Positions 50,642 to 59,369 of a stretch of 64,000 nt of DNA are shown here, in pieces (within the stretch, counting starts at the first letter, position 1; the number at the start of each line of letters is the position of its first letter). The position numbers and the translations under genes were made by a program. The notes under the pieces were generated by a model. That model saw only the letters and a program-made list of their open reading frames with translations, did no database searches and was not told where the DNA came from. Origin of the DNA: an uncultured Marvinbryantia sp. (lineage in GTDB: Bacteria; Bacillota; Clostridia; Lachnospirales; Lachnospiraceae). The stretch is from contig NZ_CAJKOX010000002.1 in assembly GCF_905201705.1 (NCBI RefSeq), positions 62,001 through 126,000 of the forward strand, read 5' to 3'.

Positions 50642-50683
50642 TGTGACAATCTCACAGAACCCGTGTTTAAAATCCGCTATACT
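50642..50683 (+). promoter_or_regulatory. Crp/Fnr-type site and -10 box of trxB
   Basis: TGTGACAATCTCACA (50642-50656), a GTGA-N7-TCAC dyad whose centre lies 29 bases before TATACT (50678-50683), as at trxA. No -35 box is seen, so the promoter probably depends on the activator. Confidence 0.68.
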
Positions 50684-50711
50684 GTAGAAAATACAGTAGG
50701 AGGCGAATACG

Positions 50712-51626
50712 ATGAAACATATATATGATGTGATTATTATAGGCGGCGGACCTGGCGGGTATACGGCTGCGTTATACGGAGCACGGGCAGGTCTTGACAC
50801 TGTTCTTTTTGAAAAGATGGCAGCGGGCGGACAGATGGCGCTGACGGAGCAGATTGACAATTATCCGGGCTTTGAGGACGGAGTCGACGGTTTTCTGCTC
50901 GGAGAAAAGATGCGAAAGGGCGCGGAGAGGTTCGGCGCGCAGACGAAGATGACGGAGGTGCAGTCTGTAGAGCTTGCGCCGGAGGTGAAGGCCGTTCACA
51001 CAGGCGAGGGCACTTTTTATGGACGCACGGTGCTTATTTCCACCGGAGCTTCGCCGCGCGAGCTGGGCCTGGCTGGTGAAAAAGAGCTTACCGGGCGGGG
51101 TGTACATTACTGCGCAGCATGCGACGGGATGTTTTACCGCGGAAGAACAGTTGTGGTCGTGGGCGGCGGCAATACGGCGGCTGCGGATGCGCTGCTGCTT
51201 GCGCGGGTTGCAAAAAAAGTGATCGTTGTGTATCGCAGAGACACCCTGCGGGCGTCGAAGGTTTATCATGAATCGCTAAAGTCTGCGGAGAATATTGAAT
51301 TTGTCTGGGACAGCACGGTTACGGAGCTTTTGCAGGACGATGAGCTGTCCGGCGTGAGAGTGAAAAATGTGCATACCAAAGAGGAGACGGAAATTGCGGC
51401 GGACGGCGTGTTTGTGGCGATCGGAAGAAAGCCGGTGACAGAGCTGGTGAAGGGGCAGCTGGAGCTTGATGCGGCGGGCTATATAAAGGCGGACGAATCC
51501 ACGCGCACCTCTCTGCCGGGAGTATTTGCAGTGGGAGACGTCCGCACCAAGGCTTTGCGTCAGATTGTGACTGCGGCAGCGGACGGCGCGACCGCAATAC
51601 ATTATGCGGAGGAATATCTGCTATGA
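50712..51626 (+). CDS. trxB: Thioredoxin reductase
   Basis: A 304-residue flavoprotein: FAD motif IIGGGPGGYTAALYGARAG, redox site CAAC in HYCAACDGMFYRG, NADPH motif VVGGGNTAAADALLLARVA and the C-terminal FAVGDVRTKALRQIVTAAADGA. It passes electrons to TrxA. Start follows AGGAGG. It ends 6 bases inside the convergent symporter gene. Confidence 0.95.
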   Translation: MKHIYDVIIIGGGPGGYTAALYGARAGLDTVLFEKMAAGGQMALTEQIDNYPGFEDGVDGFLLGEKMRKGAERFGAQTKMTEVQSVELAPEVKAVHTGEGTFYGRTVLISTGASPRELGLAGEKELTGRGVHYCAACDGMFYRGRTVVVVGGGNTAAADALLLARVAKKVIVVYRRDTLRASKVYHESLKSAENIEFVWDSTVTELLQDDELSGVRVKNVHTKEETEIAADGVFVAIGRKPVTELVKGQLELDAAGYIKADESTRTSLPGVFAVGDVRTKALRQIVTAAADGATAIHYAEEYLL

Positions 51627-53000
51627 AAAATATTCCTTCACCAGTTTCACTACGGTTCCGGAAAGCAGGAACAGCGCAATCAGGTTTGGGATCGCCATCA
51701 GACCATTGAAGGTTTCGGCGATGCTCCAGAGAAGTCCGAGATCCATGGTTGAGCCAAGGATCGCAACGAGAGAATATACCAGCATAAACGGGCGGATTAC
51801 CTTTGATGAAAACAGAAATTCGATGCAGCGCGCACCGTACAGTCCCCAGCCGATGATGGTGGAGAAGGCGAAGCAGCACATAGCGACGGCGGTAAAGACG
51901 GACACCCAGCTTCCGTAGGTGGAGGTAAAGCCGGAGATCGTCAGCTCGGCTCCGGCAGCACTGCCGTAAACGACCGGGACGCCGCTGCAGAGGATGACGA
52001 GAGCCGTCAGCGTGCAGATCACGATGGTATCGGTAAACACTTCAAAAATACCGAAAAGCCCCTGCTTCACCGGTTTCTGGGTGTCCGCACAGGCGTGAGC
52101 GATGGATCCGGTACCAAGACCTGCCTCATTGGAGAAAATGCCGCGGGAGACACCTTTCTGCATACTGAGGAAAAAGCTGCCGACAGCGCCGCCGGTTACG
52201 GCGGAGGGAGAGAAGGCGCCCTCAAAAATCATTCCGAAAACAGCCGGAACCTTCCGGATATTCAGAAATACCACGCCCAGGGCGAGAAGAATGTAGAGCA
52301 GCGCCATAAAGGGAACCAGCTTTTCCGTCACCTTTCCAATGCGTTTCACGCCGCCGAAAAGCACCAGACCGACCAGAACGGTAATGACAATGCCGGTCAC
52401 GAGGCTGACAGCACCGGTCTGTGAATCATCAATGATATGATAATTCAGCAGAGCGGAATTGATCGCGGTCGTGATCGTGTTTGCCTGCGTAGCGTTTCCG
52501 GTTCCGAATACTGTCAGTACGCCAAAGGCCGAAAAAAGAACTGCAAGCCAGTGCCAGTGCTTTGCAAGCCCGTTCTTAATGTAGTACATCGGTCCGCCGA
52601 CGAAATCACCCTGCTCATTTTTCTCGCGGAAGTGAACCGCAAGCGTCACCTCTGAAAATTTCGTACACATTCCAAGAAACGCAGAAATCCACATCCAGAA
52701 AACGGCACCCGGGCCGCCGATCGCGATCGCTCCGGCAACTCCGGCAATATTTCCGGTGCCGACCGTGGCCGCAAGCGCGGTACATACCGCCTGGAACGGC
52801 GTCATAGCGCCGTCTGACGCCTCTTTTTTTCGGAACATTCTTCCGATAGTCGTCTTAATCGCATAGGGGAATTTGCGGATCTGTATAAAATGTGTGCGGA
52901 GACTCAGATAAAGTCCGACACCGATGATACAGATCATCGCGGGCACACCCCAGACAAAATTGTTTACAGCAGTGTTAATAGCTTCAATTGTTTGCAACAT
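51621..53000 (-). CDS. Na+/alanine (glycine) symporter, AGCS family
   Basis: A 459-residue membrane transporter with about eleven helices that imports alanine or glycine with sodium. Family motifs include GTGNIAGVAGAIAIGGPGAVFWMW, MYYIKNGL, RGIFSNEAGLGTGSIAHA and FAFSTIIGWGLYGARC. It starts at 53000 after AAAGAAAGG. Monocistronic; its 3' end overlaps trxB by 6 bases. Confidence 0.94.
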   Translation of the reverse strand: MLQTIEAINTAVNNFVWGVPAMICIIGVGLYLSLRTHFIQIRKFPYAIKTTIGRMFRKKEASDGAMTPFQAVCTALAATVGTGNIAGVAGAIAIGGPGAVFWMWISAFLGMCTKFSEVTLAVHFREKNEQGDFVGGPMYYIKNGLAKHWHWLAVLFSAFGVLTVFGTGNATQANTITTAINSALLNYHIIDDSQTGAVSLVTGIVITVLVGLVLFGGVKRIGKVTEKLVPFMALLYILLALGVVFLNIRKVPAVFGMIFEGAFSPSAVTGGAVGSFFLSMQKGVSRGIFSNEAGLGTGSIAHACADTQKPVKQGLFGIFEVFTDTIVICTLTALVILCSGVPVVYGSAAGAELTISGFTSTYGSWVSVFTAVAMCCFAFSTIIGWGLYGARCIEFLFSSKVIRPFMLVYSLVAILGSTMDLGLLWSIAETFNGLMAIPNLIALFLLSGTVVKLVKEYFS

Positions 53001-53188
53001 AAAGAACCTTTCTTTTATATCCTTAAATCATTTTCCCGCGGCCGCGGCAGGTGCTGCAGGCAGTGCGGAATGGTTACAGTTTATCACATTCCAGGGAAAA
53101 TGTACAGAAAATAAAACGCGGGGGAGCCTGCGGGAAGTTACGATTGGAAATGTTCGCTCCGTTCACAGCAAGTGTTTGAGACTAGAAA

Positions 53189-53200
53189 GAAAACGTTATC
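53189..53200 (+). promoter_or_regulatory. cre/LacI-like box GAAAACGTTATC
   Basis: With its flanks AAGAAAACGTTATCT it matches the CcpA cre consensus (WTGNAANCGNWNNCW) at all but one fixed position. A second box, GAAAACGTTTAC, lies at 53390-53401. Both have the central CG of LacI-family sites, so they could bind CcpA or the regulator encoded at 53411. Confidence 0.45.
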
Positions 53201-53267
53201 TCAAAGGGGCGCAAAAAGAAAGAGAATGTACAAAATGCACAAAAAATGAAATTATACAAACTTTATA

Positions 53268-53316
53268 TTGACAAAAGGTGGATAAAAGTATATATTAAAC
53301 TTGTAACAACTTACAA
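53268..53316 (+). promoter_or_regulatory. Promoter of the LacI-family gene with adjoining inverted repeat
   Basis: TTGACA (53268-53273), 17 bases, TATATT (53291-53296). TTGTAA-CAAC-TTACAA (53301-53316) lies over the predicted start and is a candidate operator. Confidence 0.7.
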
Positions 53317-53389
53317 AAGAGAAAGGGAAAATTTAAAATACTTCTCGAATTTTACGGAGAAAAGGTTTTATATTTTTTTGAATCGATCA

Positions 53390-53401
53390 GAAAACGTTTA
53401 C
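53390..53401 (+). promoter_or_regulatory. cre/LacI-like box GAAAACGTTTAC
   Basis: AAACGTTT core palindrome (53392-53399), nine bases before the regulator start codon and 201 bases from the matching box at 53189. A repressor bound here would block elongation or translation of the regulator and, with it, of the catabolic operon. Confidence 0.45.
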
Positions 53402-53410
53402 AGGTGGGCT

Positions 53411-54406
53411 ATGAACGCGACAATTAAAGATGTGGCAAAAAGGGCAAATGTATCGGTGGCTACCGTATCCAGAGTGATGAACGGGGTTCCCACGATCAAT
53501 GAGGAAATGAAGGAAAGGGTAGAAAAGGCGATTATCGATCTTGATTACAGACCGAATAAGCTGGCAGCGGGATTGAAAAAAAATGTGACGAATACGATCG
53601 GGCTGGTAGTGTCGGATATTTCGGATTCTTTTATCATAGGAGTAACCAGGGAAATTGAGCGCATGGTGCAGGCGGCAGGCTATACATTGCTGATGGCGAG
53701 CACCGACAATGATGAAAAAAAAGAACGGGAGAGCATAGAAGCAATGGTCTCCAGGTGCGTGGATGGTCTGGTGGTGTGCCCTGTTTCCAGAGATATTGCA
53801 GGCGTTTTAAAAAATGTCCAGTGTGCTGTTGCTTCTTTTGACAGAAACACATTAAAAAATGTGTATGATACCGTGTATGTTGATAAGGAAAAGTCTACCT
53901 ATGATGCAGTTACTTATCTGTTGGATCATGGTCATGAGAATATTGCGCTTATCAGCGGAGAAAAGAAGCTCAGTACTAATTTCGACCGTTACAACGGATA
54001 TATGCGGGCTTTTTTTGATAATGACAAGATGGCGGTAAACGGTAATTTTATGTTTGGCACTTTTTCCAGACAATATGGGATGGAAGCGTTTGAAAAACTG
54101 ATGGCAAGGAAAAACCCGCCGACGGCGATTGTGAGCGGCAGTGCGTCTCTCACGCACGGCATTCTGGTAAAAGCAAAGGAAATGGGGATCCGCATTGGGG
54201 AGGATGTATCTCTGGTCGGATTTGGAACGCTCGATTTCCAGAGCCTGATTGAGCCGCAGATTACACATGCAAAAGAAATGCAGGAGGAAATTGGAAAAAG
54301 TGTCGGGGAAATGGTTCTTTCCCGTATAAAAAATCCGGGACTTGAACCGCGGCTGAGGGTTTTAGAAAGTGCGGTAATTGAGGGAAATACGGTAAAAAGG
54401 CTGTAA
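53411..54406 (+). CDS. LacI-family transcriptional regulator
   Basis: A 331-residue repressor: ATIKDVAKRANVSVATVSRVMNGVPTI is the classic helix-turn-helix, YRPNKLAAGLK the hinge, and the effector domain follows (GLVVSDISDSFIIGVTREIERM, VSLVGFGTLDFQSLIEP). The start at ATG 53411 gives the family N-terminus; the frame continues upstream but those residues are not LacI-like. It leads a same-strand series of ten genes to 62920 with small gaps, and probably senses the compound that they degrade. Confidence 0.93.
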   Translation: MNATIKDVAKRANVSVATVSRVMNGVPTINEEMKERVEKAIIDLDYRPNKLAAGLKKNVTNTIGLVVSDISDSFIIGVTREIERMVQAAGYTLLMASTDNDEKKERESIEAMVSRCVDGLVVCPVSRDIAGVLKNVQCAVASFDRNTLKNVYDTVYVDKEKSTYDAVTYLLDHGHENIALISGEKKLSTNFDRYNGYMRAFFDNDKMAVNGNFMFGTFSRQYGMEAFEKLMARKNPPTAIVSGSASLTHGILVKAKEMGIRIGEDVSLVGFGTLDFQSLIEPQITHAKEMQEEIGKSVGEMVLSRIKNPGLEPRLRVLESAVIEGNTVKRL

Positions 54407-54448
54407 GAACCAGAGGATGGCAGATCGAAAAAGAAGGGAGAGATAACG

Positions 54449-55288
54449 ATGGATGTGCAGGAGAAAAACTATTCGAAACAGGGAAAGGGGCATTTGAGGT
54501 GGCTGAAGTTTCTGTATAATTTGAAGGAATCCATACCGAGCATTCTTAGCGTCGGCGCTGTAATCGTTTTCTGGGAGGCGGCGGTAAGGATTTTCAAAAT
54601 TCCGAGCTATATTCTGCCATCGCCAAGCGCATCTGTAGCCGCGTTAATCCAATATTGGCCCTATATAAAGCAGAATCTGTTCACTACGTTGTATGAGATA
54701 GGAGTTGGCTTTGGGGCAACGGTGCTGATCAGTATCCCGATCGCCACATTGATTTCTTATTCTAAGGTGTTTGAGAAGACCCTGTATCCATTCATGGTTT
54801 TCCTGCAGCTTATTCCGAAGGTGGCAATCGGACCGCTGTTTGTGGTATGGTTCGGATTTGGAAAACTTCCTAAAATTCTGATGGTATTCCTGCTTTCTTT
54901 TTTCCCGCTTCTGATGGATACAGTGGCAGGTTTAAAATCCTTAAATGGCCGCCTGTACTATATGGCAAGAACCATGAGCGATTCAGAATGGAAGTTTTAC
55001 TGGAAGATCAAACTCCCAAACGCACTGCCGAGCATTTTTTCCGGCTTGAAAACATCGGTATCCATGGCGACGGTAGGCGCGGTCGTAGCGGAGTTTCTGG
55101 GCTCTGACAGCGGGCTTGGCTATTTGCTTCTGAGGGCAAACGGAGACATCAATACCAGACTTCTGTTTGCAATTTTGATCGTACTTTGCCTGATGGGAAT
55201 GGTATTTTTCGGGATCGTCGAGATTCTGGAGAAAAAGCTGATTCCCTGGCATGTCAGTCAGCGCGTAAATGATAAAACGGCAAAATGA
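54449..55288 (+). CDS. ABC transporter permease, SsuC/TauC type
   Basis: A 279-residue six-helix permease of the nitrate/sulfonate/pyrimidine (NMT1-linked) class. PSYILPSPSASVAALIQYWPYIKQNLFTTLYEIGVGF is the typical N-terminal part and FYWKIKLPNALPSIFSGLKTS the ATPase-contact loop. With the binding protein at 55353 and ATPase at 56483 it forms a complete importer; unlike the two sugar systems in the window it has its own ATPase. Confidence 0.92.
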   Translation: MDVQEKNYSKQGKGHLRWLKFLYNLKESIPSILSVGAVIVFWEAAVRIFKIPSYILPSPSASVAALIQYWPYIKQNLFTTLYEIGVGFGATVLISIPIATLISYSKVFEKTLYPFMVFLQLIPKVAIGPLFVVWFGFGKLPKILMVFLLSFFPLLMDTVAGLKSLNGRLYYMARTMSDSEWKFYWKIKLPNALPSIFSGLKTSVSMATVGAVVAEFLGSDSGLGYLLLRANGDINTRLLFAILIVLCLMGMVFFGIVEILEKKLIPWHVSQRVNDKTAK

Positions 55289-55352
55289 TAAGAGGGTACT
55301 TATTGCTTCGAAAAGAAGCTAATAAATAAAACAAAAAAAGGAGGAACTACTA

Positions 55353-56354
55353 ATGAAGAAACGATTTGCAGCATTAACAATGGCAGCAGCTATGGCGATG
55401 TCCATGGCAGGAATGGCAGGAGCGGCGGATGAAGGTGCGCTTACGCCGGTTTCCTTCCGGTTGAATTACACGGCGGCAGGCCTGCATGTACCTTTTTACT
55501 ATGCACTGGAAAAGGGGTATTATGAGGAAGTCGGGCTGGATGTGACAATCGGAGAGGGGACTGGTTCGGGAACGACCGCGAAGCTGGTTGGCACCGGTGA
55601 GGATGATCTGGGATTAGTGGATTCTGCTTCTGTCGCTTCGGCGGTGGCACAGGACATACCGATAAAGATTGTCTGCCCGGTTTATGCAGTTAATGGTTTT
55701 GCGGCAATTACGCTGGCGGATTCCGGTATCGCTGTGCCGAAGGATCTGGAGGATAAAAAGGTGGGTATCACTACCGGAGATGCACCCTCCAACTTATTTG
55801 CAGCGCTGGAGGCGGCAAACGAAATTGACGATTCAAAGATTTCCTATGTGACGATGGATTCCAACGCAAAGGTAACATCACTGATCAATGGGGATGTGGA
55901 CGCGATTCTGGGAGGTGCGGATGACCAGGCGATCACGCTGCAGAATATGGGCAAAGAAGTAAACGTTATCCGATACTCGGATAATGGAGCGGCAACAGTG
56001 GGACTCTCTATTGTGGCAAGTGACAGCATGATTGAAGAAAACGGTGAAACTGTAGAAAAATTCATTTCTGCGAGCATGAAGGCATGGAATGAATGCCGCG
56101 AGGACAGCGCGGAAGCTGTGGAAATTTTTATGCAGAAATTCCCGACCCTGGATCAGGCGGTGGTAGAGGGCAGTCTTTCCGTGGCGCTGGATAGTCTTTT
56201 TGCAGAAGATTCCGAGACGCTGGGAGATGTATCTGAGGAGGACTGGAATGCCTGCCGCGATCTGCTTGTAAATTATCTTGGCGTGGATGAGAGCATCCAG
56301 GCAGAGGACATCTATACTTATGCGTGCCTTCCGGAGGATCTTCCGGCAAGATAA
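55353..56354 (+). CDS. ABC transporter substrate-binding protein, NMT1/THI5-like
   Basis: A 333-residue exported protein with a signal peptide (about 1-24, ending GMAGA) and no lipobox Cys. VSFRLNYTAAGLHVPFYYALEKGYYEEVGLDVTIGEGTGSGTTAKLVGTGEDDLGLVDSASVA is the NMT1/SsuA pattern. Family ligands are sulfonates, nitrate, thiamine-precursor pyrimidines, riboflavin and aromatic acids, not simple sugars, so the imported compound is probably a heterocyclic, aromatic or sulfonated molecule, perhaps with a sugar attached. Confidence 0.92.
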   Translation: MKKRFAALTMAAAMAMSMAGMAGAADEGALTPVSFRLNYTAAGLHVPFYYALEKGYYEEVGLDVTIGEGTGSGTTAKLVGTGEDDLGLVDSASVASAVAQDIPIKIVCPVYAVNGFAAITLADSGIAVPKDLEDKKVGITTGDAPSNLFAALEAANEIDDSKISYVTMDSNAKVTSLINGDVDAILGGADDQAITLQNMGKEVNVIRYSDNGAATVGLSIVASDSMIEENGETVEKFISASMKAWNECREDSAEAVEIFMQKFPTLDQAVVEGSLSVALDSLFAEDSETLGDVSEEDWNACRDLLVNYLGVDESIQAEDIYTYACLPEDLPAR

Positions 56355-56482
56355 ATGAAAGAAGGTTTGTATCCGGGTGTAATCCTTTGTGAAATCGTTT
56401 CTGCTGCACTGTGCGATCCATTGCAGCGGAAACGCAGCCCGGCTGCCGCGCGGACAAAGACAGAAAGTGAGTGAAGAATCAT

Positions 56483-57250
56483 ATGCTGAAATTTGATCAT
56501 ATTGGAATGAAATATAAAACCCTGACAGGATATACGGAAGCGCTGGTAGATGTAAATTTTGATGTGAATGATGGGGAGTTTGTTACTGTCCTGGGGCCCT
56601 CCGGCTGCGGAAAAAGTACATTTTTGTTTATTGGAACCGGGTTGACGGCGCCTACTTCCGGCAGAGCGGTTCTGGACGGAAACGAGATCACGAAGCCGGT
56701 AAAAGAGGTGGGATTTGTATTTCAGGATCACCTGCTGCTGGAGTGGAGAACCGTCCTGCAGAATATCATGATCCAGGGGGAATTTCGTAATCTGGACAAA
56801 GCGGTTACAAAGCAGAAGGCAATGGAACTGATCCGGCAGGTCGGACTGGAGGGATTCGAAAACAAGTATCCATGGGAGCTGTCCGGGGGTATGCAGCAGC
56901 GTGTGTCAATCTGCAGAGCGCTTGTACATGAGCCGGAGCTTCTGATGATGGATGAACCGTATGGAGCGCTGGATGCTCTTACCAGAGAGCAGATGCGCGT
57001 GGATCTGGAAAAAATGTGGATGCAGAAAAAATGCACGATTCTTTTTGTGACACATGACATAGATGAAGCGATTATGCTGGCGGATAAGGTGGTCATTCTG
57101 ACGCCGAGACCGGGAAGAGTGAAGAGCATTATTCCTATCGATCTGCCAAGACCGAGAAATCTGGCAGTGAAGGAATCACGGGAGTTTCTTGCGTATCGGA
57201 AAGAAATTACCGGTATTTTCACAGAAATGGGAATTTTGAAAGAAGATTAG
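56483..57250 (+). CDS. ABC transporter ATPase, SsuB/TauB type
   Basis: A 255-residue ATPase: Walker A GPSGCGKST, Q-loop FVFQDHLLLEWRTV, signature LSGGMQQRVSICRAL, Walker B LLMMDEPYGALD and a His switch VTHDIDEA. The RPGRVKSIIPIDLPRPR tail is typical of the sulfonate/nitrate group. ATG 56483 is chosen; a GTG at 56471 is in frame, and neither has a strong site. Confidence 0.93.
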   Translation: MLKFDHIGMKYKTLTGYTEALVDVNFDVNDGEFVTVLGPSGCGKSTFLFIGTGLTAPTSGRAVLDGNEITKPVKEVGFVFQDHLLLEWRTVLQNIMIQGEFRNLDKAVTKQKAMELIRQVGLEGFENKYPWELSGGMQQRVSICRALVHEPELLMMDEPYGALDALTREQMRVDLEKMWMQKKCTILFVTHDIDEAIMLADKVVILTPRPGRVKSIIPIDLPRPRNLAVKESREFLAYRKEITGIFTEMGILKED

Positions 57251-57260
57251 GGGGAGATGT

Positions 57261-58427
57261 ATGGCAAATTTAAGTGTGGAGTTTTCGGGACTGAAATTAA
57301 AAAATCCGTTGATTGCAGCGTCAGCCGGGACAACAAAGGACGCCCTTCACTGCAGACAGGCGCAGGATGCTGGTTTTGGTGCTGTTATTTTAAAATCCAT
57401 CCAGGAGGAGTCAGTCAACAGATATAATCCATTTCCGCGGATGACTGTGATACGGAATGGTATTTCCGGTTATCATGCCGATACGTTTATGACATACGAG
57501 CAGGCATTTGAAGGGAATCTGAAAGAATATTGCGATGAGATTAAAAAGGCGAAAGAGATGCTGGATATTCCGGTGATTGCCAGCCTGAACTGCGCAAGGG
57601 AGGAAACCTGGGCGGAATATGCAGTGGAGTGCGAAAAGGCCGGAGCGGATGCGATTGAAGTTGTGCCTTCCTGTCCGGTGGGAGCATTTGTGAGGGAAGG
57701 AGTGGAGTTTTATCCGATTGCCAGTAAAGCTGTACGGGATGTGCGGGAAGCAGTGAAGATTCCGACTGGACTGAAAATGACGCAGCAGATGGCAAATCCC
57801 ATTGTGTGTGCCATGGATCTGGAAAAGGATGGAGCAGACTGGCTGACTATGTTTAACCGCAGTGTTGGCTTTGAGGTGGATATCGAGACAATGGAGCCTA
57901 TTATGCACAAAGGCTTCTGCGGACATGGCGGCCCGTGGGTGATCCAGTCTGTTATGCACTGGATTGCGGCGACCCGTCCGCATGTGAAATGTCCTATCAG
58001 TGCAACGGGAGGCGTTACGAACTATGAAGATGTGATCCGGTATCTCCTTTCGGGAGCAGCTAATGTACAGATTGCATCGCTCATATATATGAAGGGGTTC
58101 GATGAAATCAGAAAAATTCTGGAACAGATGGAACAGTATCTGGAGAAGCATTCCGTAAAAAACGTGACGGATATTATTGGCGTTGCAGCGGAAAAGGTAC
58201 TTCCGCTTGATAAGGCGGACCGGAGCAGACGCTACTTTGCACAGGTGGATTATGAGAAATGTGTCGGATGTAAAAAGTGCTTTCCGGTATGTATTTATGG
58301 AGCGATTTCGAATGACGGAAAGCAGCCGGTGATCGATCCGGAAAAATGCGACGGATGCGGGCTCTGTTCACAGATATGTGGGCGTGCTATTACAATGAAG
58401 GGAAAGGGAGACAGGGATAATGGATAG
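57261..58427 (+). CDS. PreA-like dihydropyrimidine/dihydroorotate dehydrogenase family protein with two 4Fe-4S clusters
   Basis: A 388-residue fusion of an FMN-binding DHOD-type barrel (about 1-310) and a ferredoxin domain with CVGCKKCFPVC (Cys 334, 337, 340, 344) and CDGCGLCSQIC (363, 366, 369, 373). E. coli PreA has the same layout and reduces uracil and thymine with PreT. Here the NxSCP motif appears as VVPSCPVGAF and no counterpart of the catalytic Cys segment is seen, so another double bond may be reduced or formed. LKNPLIAASAGTTKDALHCRQAQDAGFGAVILKSI is the FMN/N-terminal region. It overlaps the next gene by 8 bases. No PreT-like partner is in the operon; one lies at 41994. Confidence 0.87.
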   Translation: MANLSVEFSGLKLKNPLIAASAGTTKDALHCRQAQDAGFGAVILKSIQEESVNRYNPFPRMTVIRNGISGYHADTFMTYEQAFEGNLKEYCDEIKKAKEMLDIPVIASLNCAREETWAEYAVECEKAGADAIEVVPSCPVGAFVREGVEFYPIASKAVRDVREAVKIPTGLKMTQQMANPIVCAMDLEKDGADWLTMFNRSVGFEVDIETMEPIMHKGFCGHGGPWVIQSVMHWIAATRPHVKCPISATGGVTNYEDVIRYLLSGAANVQIASLIYMKGFDEIRKILEQMEQYLEKHSVKNVTDIIGVAAEKVLPLDKADRSRRYFAQVDYEKCVGCKKCFPVCIYGAISNDGKQPVIDPEKCDGCGLCSQICGRAITMKGKGDRDNG

Positions 58428-59364
58428 AAAAATCAGGGTTGGCGTGATCGGTCTGGGACATATAGCACATATTGCGGAATTGCCGGCGCTCGCGGAACAG
58501 CCGGACGTGGAGATTGTAGCGGCTTATGCCCGCTCGGCAGCCTCGATAGAAACGGCAATGAGTAAATATAAAATTGCAAAGGGCTGCAAAAGCTTTGAAG
58601 AATTTCTGGAGGTGGAGATGGATTGCGCGTTTGTGCTGACGCCGAAGACCACACATTATGATTATGTAATTCCGCTGCTGGAAAAGGGGATAGATGTTTT
58701 CTGCGAAAAACCGCTGGAGGTATCGCTTGCCAGGAGCAGGGCGATGGTGGAGGCTGCTGAAAAAAATAACCGTATTCTGATGATCGGATTCAACCGGAGA
58801 TATGCGCCTGTGTATGCGAAGGTAAAAGAGGCGTTTCAGGAAAAGGCACCGGATGTAGTAATCGCACAGAAAAACAGAAATGGTTCGGAGTATCGTGCAA
58901 CGTTGGAAAATGCGATACATATGGTTGATCTGTTACGCTGGTTCTGTGGGGAAGCCGTATCGGTGGAGGCGCACAGTATGTATACAGATCCCAATTACGA
59001 GGATTTGGTGACAGCACAGATCAGATTTGACAGCGGCAGCGTAGGAATGCTGGTGGCTTCACGCCAGGCAGGACAGTGGGTGGAAAAGATAGACTGCTAT
59101 GGAGGCTGTCAGTCCGCGTTTGTTAATGCGCCGGACAGTGTGACGATTGTCAATGAGCAGACGGAGGTCCGGACGGCAATGACGCCGCTGGCGCTTGGCT
59201 GGGCGCGTGTGGAGGACAAAATGGGCTTTACACAGGAGGTTGCGCATTTTCTTGCCTGTGTCAAAGAGCGCAGACAGCCGGTTACAAGCGGTGCGGATGC
59301 CTATAAAACCCATCTTCTTATGAATGAGATCCTGTTAAAGGCAGGATTGCCCGGAATGGAGTGA
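58420..59364 (+). CDS. Gfo/Idh/MocA-family oxidoreductase
   Basis: A 314-residue NAD(P)-dependent dehydrogenase. The Rossmann part begins VGVIGLGHIAHIAELPALAEQ; the dinucleotide/catalytic motif is CEKPLEVSLA (EKP), followed by GFNRRYAPVYAKV and a His in AIHMVDLLRWFCG. Members oxidise sugar or inositol hydroxyls, often at C3 of a glycoside. Next come two TIM-barrel isomerase-like proteins, the same combination that serves oxidation-elimination cleavage of glycosides in some gut bacteria (DgpA/DgpC-type). Confidence 0.9.
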   Translation: MDRKIRVGVIGLGHIAHIAELPALAEQPDVEIVAAYARSAASIETAMSKYKIAKGCKSFEEFLEVEMDCAFVLTPKTTHYDYVIPLLEKGIDVFCEKPLEVSLARSRAMVEAAEKNNRILMIGFNRRYAPVYAKVKEAFQEKAPDVVIAQKNRNGSEYRATLENAIHMVDLLRWFCGEAVSVEAHSMYTDPNYEDLVTAQIRFDSGSVGMLVASRQAGQWVEKIDCYGGCQSAFVNAPDSVTIVNEQTEVRTAMTPLALGWARVEDKMGFTQEVAHFLACVKERRQPVTSGADAYKTHLLMNEILLKAGLPGME

Positions 59365-59369
59365 ACGAT

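Noticed and set aside
53036..53047. Palindrome CCGCGGCCGCGG as an operator of the symporter gene
   Set aside because: Short GC-only palindrome in a GC-rich patch; no second copy and no regulator gene to pair it with.
56434..56446. GCAGCCCGGCTGC as a third hairpin after a binding-protein gene
   Set aside because: The stem is 5 bp with a 3-base loop and no supporting outer pairs, so it is much weaker than those at 16218 and 25720.
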